A DNA stretch of 64,000 nucleotides from Apodospora peruviana (lineage: Eukaryota > Ascomycota > Sordariomycetes > Sordariales > Lasiosphaeriaceae). Positions 56,647 to 64,000 of this stretch are shown piece by piece. The position numbers were made by a program, and so were the translations under genes. The first letter of the stretch is position 1; each line of letters begins with the position of its first letter. The notes under the pieces were generated by a model. It had not been told where the DNA came from, did no database searches, and saw only the letters and a program-made list of their open reading frames with translations. The stretch spans positions 5,890,001-5,954,000 of the forward strand of contig JAUEDM010000002.1 in NCBI GenBank assembly GCA_033439685.1, written 5' to 3'.

Positions 56647-58190
56647 TCAGGGACACCGGCCAGCGTAAACGCCAAACTCCCAAAGCAGGTGGGCGGTGGC
56701 TAAGGCAGTCGCGATCATGATTCCTACAGCATACCAAAGGAGAATTGGATCCGATTCATATTTGATGGCACCATTCGGTTTGACGATAAGAACGTCGGCG
56801 GTTTGTGGCGCAGTTCCTGGCATTCTTGGTTAGTAACATCTTGATTCCAGGATCACTAATATAATAGAATGCCATTAGCTGAATTCACTGCCATCCGGAA
56901 CATCATGTTATGCATGTTGAAGATCAGGTCCTCGGTGGCGTTCTGCCAATTGATAGACGCATTCCCCTAATGTGGAGAAGGTGCCCGACTCCTGGTTGCT
57001 GTACCAAATGGCGAGAACGCCGGACGGCTCGGTATAGTATTGTTCGGATCCGTTCTCATGCTCGACAATAGCTTGCGAGGCTAGGTAGTGTAGTAGTGGC
57101 CGAACCACTCGAGCCCGGAGAGCCGTCCCGCGGAAATCGGATTCTTTTTCAGTCCCTTGCCATCTCCAGCCGACTGGTTTAGTGACATCATCTCTGGTAG
57201 CAAGTCAGGCACCTGCATGGCGAAATCCTTGCCGTACATGGCGACGTTATATTTAACCACGGCCGAGCGGAAGTCGCAAGTGTCGATGTGGATGGTTGCG
57301 TTGCAGGAGCTGTCCACGTTTGCACTATACATAACCATCATGCGAAGAACAGGGGTCTCGGAGGCGTCATCAAACCTCGTGAAGTTGATTCCAAACAAGG
57401 TGGTATTTGCGTTCTCGGGTGTTGTAAGGTCGACGTACTGGGTGGCAGATTTGCAGGCCACGGCAACACCCGCCACCTCGATCGTGGAATGGCATTCGCC
57501 TTCGCATGTTCCACTCCAGATGTTGCCGATTGTATTGTTTACATACCAGTCTTGGTCGACCTGCTGCATGTAGGAACTCGCCACCAGGCTAGCCGGTGCT
57601 GTGTGATCGACCCTCCCTGTCCATCCAACGGGGACTTGTAAACGAACCCGCCAGGACCAATCCTCATTCGAGTTGTCGTTGCCAACAAACAACATGGGTG
57701 CTCTGCTGTAGTAGGGGGTTGCTTGCAACGCTAGCAATGATAGTAAGCACCCATGCTATCCATTCTCGTAGGACCTGACCATTCCACCCCCGGAATCGGA
57801 CCTTCCCGAAGGCCCAGCCTTTGTCCCAGATGTATTGAAGAGTTTCCAGAGTAGTGCCCTCGTCCCTATTTGCAGGCAGACGGTTGGCCGAGCACCACCA
57901 GATATGGCGGTCCCGCATGACAGCGCTTCAGTTTGGGCCGCATTGAACACGGCAGACAGTACAGCATACAACACCGACGATCCAGCCGCGCCATCTTCAT
58001 CGGCCAGTCGTTCATTTTCGCACCGTTGGAGGTGTAGTTGACTGAAATAGCGCTGCAAAAGCAGGCTATCTCAACCAAGAACGAGAATATGGCGAGCCAG
58101 GGTGACCAACTTGTTCTTTGCTGTTGATTGTATTGGATGCTCGATGCTTTTTTATGATAAGCTGGGGAGTTGGGAGACGCCCTGGCGAAC
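56647..58190 (-). pseudogene. DUF3176-like membrane protein pseudogene
   Basis: Segments in changing frames make one protein: an N-terminal helix WSPWLAIFSFLVEIACFCSA, then SSVLYAVLSAVFNAAQTEAL, WIAWVLTIIASVASNPLLQQ, a long ectodomain (57737-57081) with many N-glycosylation sites and Cys, NASINWQNATEDLIFNMHN, and a last membrane helix (LLWYAVGIMIATALATAHLL) ending at the TGA 56647-56649. One-base gaps explain the shifts near 57990, 57905, 57690 and 57075, and another lies near 56970. The layout (three helices, ectodomain, final helix) fits fungal DUF3176-type proteins of unknown function. The 5' start was not resolved. Confidence 0.7.
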
Positions 58191-59005
58191 ACATCTAGTT
58201 CTATTCTAGTGCGTCCCCAACCCCTTTTATCTATCGTATGCCTACCAGCACCAAAATGAGGCAACCACACACCACATGAGTGTAACCATGTGGCGAGGGT
58301 TTCGGGTCTCAGGCGACGGCGTATCGCCAACTGCCCGTGTGGGCTTGTCCTGCATTTGGTTATCGTTGACGCAGCCAATCACGCGTGCGGTGTCCCTTAA
58401 GGCGCTGGTTTGACCGCATGACGGCAGCATACAACTGATATTCCCCTGGTACGGCTGAGGGAGTAGAATGAAGGGTATATCGGGCACCCGCTCTTGTTAG
58501 GATCTTTTTTTCCTGCAATACTCCACAACCTAAATCAAGATTTAATTTTACCACTTTCTCTGAGGAATACACCATCTCAGGATAAATACATGTAATTTAC
58601 ACCCGCGGGCCGCTACAAGTAACAAGGGCTTCGGACACTTTCTTATCGTCTCCTCCGACACGAAGGAGCGTGGTAAGAGATCGTAATGCGGTCCACAGAA
58701 ACAAGCCTTCCAGGTTGGCATTCTTATGCATGTCTCCGAGTCTCACGACCATCTTTCTGCGACTCCACACGGTTCCCTGCAGTAAAGCTGTAATATTACT
58801 ACCCGCGGAGGATATTTATTTACCAAGCAACGCCATTACCAATGCAAGTGTTGAAAAAGCAAGAACAACCCCGAAAATAGCAAAAAGAAACGAAAAGAAA
58901 ACAGGAAGATCCCGTCCCATGCTCGTGCCCATAAGAGACTCCAAATATGCGTGATCTACCACAGATTCGTTATCATTGTCACCAGGACCTGTTTCGCCTC
59001 TTTCG
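58191..59005. other. Intergenic
   Basis: Nothing recognised beyond the possible first exon of the DUF3176-like pseudogene (to about 58378) and the 3' end region of the secreted-protein gene. Confidence 0.4.
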
Positions 59006-60649
59006 TTACCCGCTCAAGCACGCCTTGTCAGTGTAAAAGTTTCCCTCCTTTTTCCGACAATGAGGCCAGGAACTGCCTTTCTTGAATTTTGTCTGTGGCG
59101 CCCAATCAGTGTCCATATTGATGTACTGACCCTTGTAATAGCCCTTGTAGACGTTCGCAGCAAAGAAGCAAGGCGGCGGGACGGGTTCCGTGAAGAGCAC
59201 GGGGTGCGGCTTGACGTTGCCCTTGGCGCCGTTGTTGGCCTCCCAGCACTCGACCGCGTTGCGGAGCGTCCACAGCTTGTCCATGGCGTAGCCGGTATTG
59301 CTCTCATTTTTCCACATGGACGTGAGGGGGTGGTTGTCCGGGAAGCCGACCAGGTTGTTGTTCGAGCGGAGATCCATGAGGTCGAGGCACCGGCCCGTCT
59401 TTTCCTCGTACACGTTGAAGGTGCCATTGCAACTTTTGGCATTCTTTTCCCGGTCGTCCCGGATGATGACGGTCGCGTTGTGGAACAGTCCGGCGAGAGA
59501 CCACATGATGCCCTGCTTCATCTTGCGCGAGACCTCCTCAAAGTACCCCTCGGCCAGCTTGAGGGTGGGCTGGTCCTTGAGCCAGTGGCCCTCCCCGAAG
59601 AGCTGCACGGCCGGGTGCTTGACCACGCCCGCCCTCATGCCCTGGGGCACGACGTCCTGCGATATGCCCTGCATCCCGTACACTCCGCCGACCAGATCGT
59701 CGATGGCCTTCCAGGACTGTTGCTGGATGGGGGAGATGAGGCCATCTATCTCGTCTTTGCTCAGGCTTTTTATGCTTTTCCCGGCGTTTGCGCTGCAAAA
59801 GGCATCATGGCGGTCATAAAGTCAGTTCGGAAAAATCACCCATGAAGGGGGAGTGTGTAGGGTATATAGAGAGGCAACCTACGTTGTTAAAGCACCAGAG
59901 ATGACGGTGGCTACGCCGGTGAGGCCGACCGCAAGCGCAGCTATTGGAGCAGCTATCGCGCCGCCAACTAAGGCGACGGGGGCGGCAACAGCGGTCAGGG
60001 CTCCGGCATATATCCCGAGGGCGCCGATGGTGTACTCATTTTTCTCCTTGCCACCATCATCGTCATTCCCAAAGCCGAGGTCTGTCTTGAAGGTGTTGCC
60101 TTCCAGGATAGTATCGATGGATTGGTCCAGCCGGGTTCCCAGCCCGTTTACGAAGTTGTGGAAATTTTTGAAGGAAACGAAAAGGTAGTAAAGGCCCCCC
60201 TTCTTGAGTTTGTTGAACTCGTCTAGATAGATGGCAAGTCAAAAACTGTTAACGGCATGCCCAAAACTCGGGGGAGTAGGCTACTGCGCTGGGAAAGCCC
60301 TGGACTGTGCATGCAAGATAGATTTCCACTTACCGCATATCTGGTTGAAGTCGCAAGCAGAATCGCGGGTTACACATGCCATGTCGACATGGTTGGCATC
60401 CGGAAACAGCTCCATGTACATATTCTGGGTCCAGTTGGTATGACCGTTGGCGTCGATGTAATCGGACGCGAACTGTTCCGCTCCGCTGTCCCACCAGAAC
60501 TTGCCCATATCCTCGATATTGTCCCATTTCTTGCCTTCTTCACAATCTGGGAGCTCTCTTTCTGGCAACTTGCCGAGCGCTGGATGGACGAGAGAGACCA
60601 GTGAAACCCAAAAGCCGAGGGTGGCCCATCTGCCCAAGGTGGTACGCAT
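59006..60649 (-). CDS. Secreted protein with Gly/Ala hydrophobic segment, 480 aa
   Basis: Three exons: 60649-60334, 60222-59883 and 59792-59006. Donors are GTAAGT and GTAGGT, and acceptors CTAG and GCAG; phases join as FNQICDEFNKL and ISGALTTANAG. ATG 60649 opens a signal peptide (RWATLGFWVSLVSLVHPALG). The N-terminal ectodomain (PDCEEGKKWDN ... DMACVTRDSACDFNQIC) has paired Cys. In the middle lies a hydrophobic, Gly/Ala-rich stretch of about 45 residues (ALTAVAAPVALVGGAIAAPI onward) that is long enough to span a membrane twice. The C-terminal domain has several Cys and one N-glycosylation site. The layout matches a fungal family I know as DUF7872, with no assigned function. I infer extracellular or cell-surface location. 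No lesions seen. Confidence 0.75.
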
Positions 60650-61946
60650 GATTATTGTGGACAAGATAACTCAAAGTGATTGTTAATATGCTGAGATATG
60701 TATGCGGTGTTGGCTGTACTGTTGGAAGAGAGAGAATGTAATGTAATGTTGTAAGGTTGTTGAGTATTAACATGAAGTTAGACCAGAAGTAGCGAGGGAA
60801 TTTGGGGGGATTTATAGCAAAATGACTGCATCGCGACGAATGCATCATTAGTACAAAATAGACTCGCACTAAACTCGAACTCGCATCAAGATGGATAGAT
60901 CGGTTGCTACAACGGGCTTCATCTCGTCAAGGCACCGGCGGGTTATCGTGTCAGAATAGCCCGGCCCCTGAAGAAACATCGCGAGGCCGTGAAACCGTCT
61001 GGTGGTGGATGAAGCAGGTCAACACCGCCTGGTTTGACCAGCTACGATGGCTGCTCCCCATCCTAAGCAGGATTTGTAAGTTTAATGTGGTAAGGCCAAA
61101 CGTGCCAGGACCAAAGCCAGCTTTCAAGAGACGGATGCAAAAGGAGGCTTATTGCGATGGTTTTCAGTAAAATTCTACCCTCGTTTTAAGCCGCATTTCC
61201 GTTTCAACCCCTGCGGAGGAATCGTGTATATAGGATTATTTGTATTGGTTTCGGTGGCTAAAAGTAGGTGGGTTCTCAGGCTGACGTCCCCCTCTGGAAA
61301 CAAGCATATTGGGATTAGTCGCGGTGGTAATGGTTGTCAAAAAGGCGAAGTCGGATCTTGGCAATCTGTAAACAGCGTCTCGGCGTTAAGGGCTGTGAAA
61401 AGGGGCAACTCTGGCAGAAGGTTGTGCGACCAGTCCACCAAACCAACCCGGTCTGAAAAGGAGCGCCGGTGAAACGATGCTAAAATTTAACGTGTCGACG
61501 TGGTTTATTTCATCCTGCAGCGTTCCTTAAAACCTGAATGCGCGATATGGACCCGAGGGCAGAGCTGCTCCAGCTTTGCGAATCAAGGAGCTTCGGACCT
61601 ATACATACACTACAGTAATTCTACAGGACTCCTTGAAACTTTGAAATGTCGGTCATCAGTCTCCTGACGACCAACTTACTCGACCTCAAAATCCCCCTCC
61701 GGCCGTACCTGACGTTGACGATAATCCTGCCACATGCAATGGGGGCGCCAGCCGGTTCGCATCTCTTCAACCCAAACCCCATCAGGATTTTATCATAGCT
61801 TTTTAACATGTTTTTCTTTGTCTCCAGAAGAACTCAGAGATCACGAGTGAAAACCCTGGCAGACCCATCTCTGATCAGAGCATCAGACCACCCCCACAGC
61901 AGTTCCCCAAAAAAAAACATGCCTTTGTCCCACAAAGCTGAAGCAA
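60650..61946. other. Intergenic
   Basis: No gene recognised. It holds the promoter of the secreted-protein gene and the 3' side of the alcohol dehydrogenase. Confidence 0.4.
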
Positions 61947-63219
61947 TCACTCCCTTGCGAGATCAATAACCACCCGTCCCTGCAGCTCCATCCTTTCCAT
62001 CTTCTCAAACACCTCAGTGAGCTTCGACATCGGCTCCAGCGTGACATGCGTCTTGACCACTCCCCGCGCGGCCATCTCCAAGACCTCGATCGCCTCCTTC
62101 CTGTTTCCGACGGCGCTGCCGATGATCCGTAACTCTTGGGCAATCAGAGCCCCCGGGAACGCTCCGCCAACCGGAACTCCTTTCCCTTCAGGTATGCCCA
62201 CGCACACCAGGGTGCCGCCGAACCCAAGAAACTGCAAGGCCTGGGCATAGGCGGCGTTTGATCCAGCGCAGACGATCACCGCCGCGGCACCGGTTCCCCG
62301 TGGTCGTGTTGCTGCTTTGACGTCTACCGCAAGCTTGGTCCAGTCCTCGTTGGTGTTGTATTTGTTGATGTCGAAAAATACCTCTGCGCCGAGTGATTTG
62401 ACGAAGGCTTCCTTGGGTCCGGAGTCGATGCCCTAATTAATATCTTTGTTAGCTTGAGCCGGGGAAAGTTTATGAATTATTTAGAGCTACTCACGATCAC
62501 ACGGAAACCCATTCCTCGACCGGCAATCTGCACGGCCAAATGTCCCAGCCCGCCTCCAGCGCCCGGAATCACGACAAAATCGCCCTGCGCTCATATCAGT
62601 TGTCAGCAGGCTACATTCATCAGTCAAAGATTGCTGATGACCTCCTTCTGCTTACAGGCTGAGCCCCCGACTTCTTTAACGCCGCATACACCGTCACACC
62701 ACCGCACAGCAACGGCGCCGCCAGTTCACTGGGCACCTCGTCCGGAATCGGCGTAACGTAGCTCGCCGGCGCGAGGACGTACTGCTGGAAGGTGCCAGGG
62801 GTATAGAACCCCGAGATCTTGACCGACTGGCACAGCGCGTCCCGTCCAGACAGGCAGGGGAGACAGGTCCCGCAGATCCCGGCGACCCATTTTATCCCGA
62901 CGCGATCGCCTTCCTTCAGCGACTTGACGTCTTCGGCGCCTGCCGGTCCAAAAGCGACGATCCGGCCGACGCCCTCGTGGCCGCCGACTTGACCTTCTGC
63001 TGTCGGCGGGAAGCCGAACGAGTTGGTCATGATGCCATGGTCGCTGCTGCAAACCCCCGAGTGCGTGAGCTGAACGAGGATCTCGCCTACCCCCGGCTTC
63101 GGGGTGTCAATTGTTGTGATGGCGGTGCTGATGTGGCCTGGGTTGTCGTAGACGATGGCCTTGTGGTGTGAGGGGATAGTACCATTGTGATTATGGCCGT
63201 TTTGTGGAAGCGACGTCAT
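61947..63219 (-). CDS. Zinc-dependent alcohol dehydrogenase, 379 aa
   Basis: Three exons: 63219-62656, 62584-62495 and 62432-61947, with phases closing exactly (1,140 nt). Catalytic zinc ligands are Cys57 (SGVCSSDHG), His81 (GGHEGVG) and probably Cys172 (PLLCGGVTVY). Structural zinc Cys are 116, 119, 122 and 130 (CGTCLPC ... LC). The NAD-binding Gly motif is GAGGGLG at about 196-202, across the first intron. It is closest in style to fungal class-I ADHs (yeast ADH1 type) that interconvert ethanol or other primary alcohols and aldehydes in the cytosol. An 18-residue His/Asn-rich N-terminal extension is unlike yeast ADH1 but has no targeting look. It appears intact. Cofactor preference and substrate are inferred from the family. 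Confidence 0.9.
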
Positions 63220-64000
63220 CTTGTTACAGCATTACCCTTGAGGGTCAACAAGTAGATGAATGCGCTTACAGACTAGGTATGTGATAAATCCAAGGAGCTG
63301 GTGACTTGACTCCGCTTGAGATGATCAAGAGAACCGTGCTTCCCCCTCCCTGTGGCGACCTCCAGTTCAAGATGCTACCTACGTAACTAGACGCGGAGAA
63401 AAACAATATAGACAAATTGCAGCGTGTACCAGTTGCCGATCTGTACGTTGGTGTCACGTTGGCGGCTCTCTCGTGGATAAACCCGGGAAAGTTTAGGCGG
63501 GCAGCCCCGGGGATGCGGGGATCGCGGCAGTGGAATAGAGAGCTCTCGTAGATGTTGCTCAACTCTCAAGAGTCCTGTTCTAACTAAAGAAACATTTTTA
63601 GAAAGTGCAGAAGCTGGTATGGATTACCAGGGGAAGACTCACCAGTGGACGCTCTGCAGAATGTTGTCCTGTGCCCGTGTTTGTTCGGGGAGTGAGGTAA
63701 GATTAGGAAAATATTGAACTACCAAGTTGAAGTTGGGGAACAGTTGTGAATACCGTTGGCCAAATCTATATAATGAGAAATGATATGTACAGAACAGAAG
63801 AACTTAAATAACTTTCATAACCCAAATGTGTCTTTCATCCTGAACATGTGCTATGGTCTGGTCCTGGACGACATGTTGTCGAGACTTCTACAGGCCAGAC
63901 TTGTGCAAAAAGTCAAAAGAGACCTTATACCCAGCCGTGGCATTAAGCGAAAGCGCGAGTCCATGACCAGTCCCAGGCTGGATATGGACCCCAACATCCT
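63220..64000. other. Upstream region of alcohol dehydrogenase gene
   Basis: Promoter side of the dehydrogenase. No other gene recognised up to the window end. Confidence 0.4.

Overview
The window is nuclear DNA of a filamentous ascomycete (Pezizomycotina). Spliced genes with short GT-AG introns, fungal NACHT/ankyrin and NACHT/WD40 receptors, a HET remnant, DUF3433 and CorA-like membrane proteins, a fungal-specific transcription factor and a Ty3/gypsy chromovirus all point there. I favour Sordariomycetes but the sequence alone does not prove it. All calls come from reading translations; no database search was run.

Layout. 1-6.6 kb holds two damaged cytochrome P450 genes: one on the minus strand with compensating frameshifts, one on the plus strand with many lesions and no heme-binding loop. 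A solo LTR with a 5-bp target-site duplication lies just 3' of the second. 6.6-13.2 kb is one intronless 2,189-codon NACHT-ankyrin gene. 13.8-18.4 kb is transposon-rich: a partial host gene, a 5'-truncated chromovirus with its 3' LTR, an AT-rich island and a 468-bp foldback element. 18.4-30.5 kb is a graveyard of self/non-self recognition genes: an ankyrin pseudogene, a HET fragment, a CorA-like gene with an internal stop, a Harbinger-type transposase scrap and a RelA/SpoT-NACHT-WD40 receptor pseudogene. One intact-looking rhodopsin-like membrane gene sits among them.

31.5-51.4 kb is mostly conserved-looking genes: a small secreted Cys-rich protein, a family-16-type methyltransferase, a 1,327-aa DUF3433 membrane protein, a CorA-like protein, a transcription-factor region that runs open into a C2H2-type protein, a 905-aa FAD monooxygenase and an intron-containing tRNA-Ala. 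51.4-55.4 kb has no gene I can support. 55.4-58.2 kb holds two more pseudogenes (protein kinase-like and DUF3176-like). 59.0-63.2 kb holds a secreted protein with a Gly/Ala-rich hydrophobic segment and a zinc alcohol dehydrogenase.

The dominant signal is a locus where receptor, incompatibility and P450 genes are being lost next to transposon remnants, while housekeeping-type genes to the right stay intact. The most unusual architecture is the RelA/SpoT-NACHT-WD40 gene. It joins a (p)ppGpp-synthetase-like domain to a fungal NOD-like receptor, and this copy is inactivated by two stops, a frameshift and loss of the P-loop lysine.
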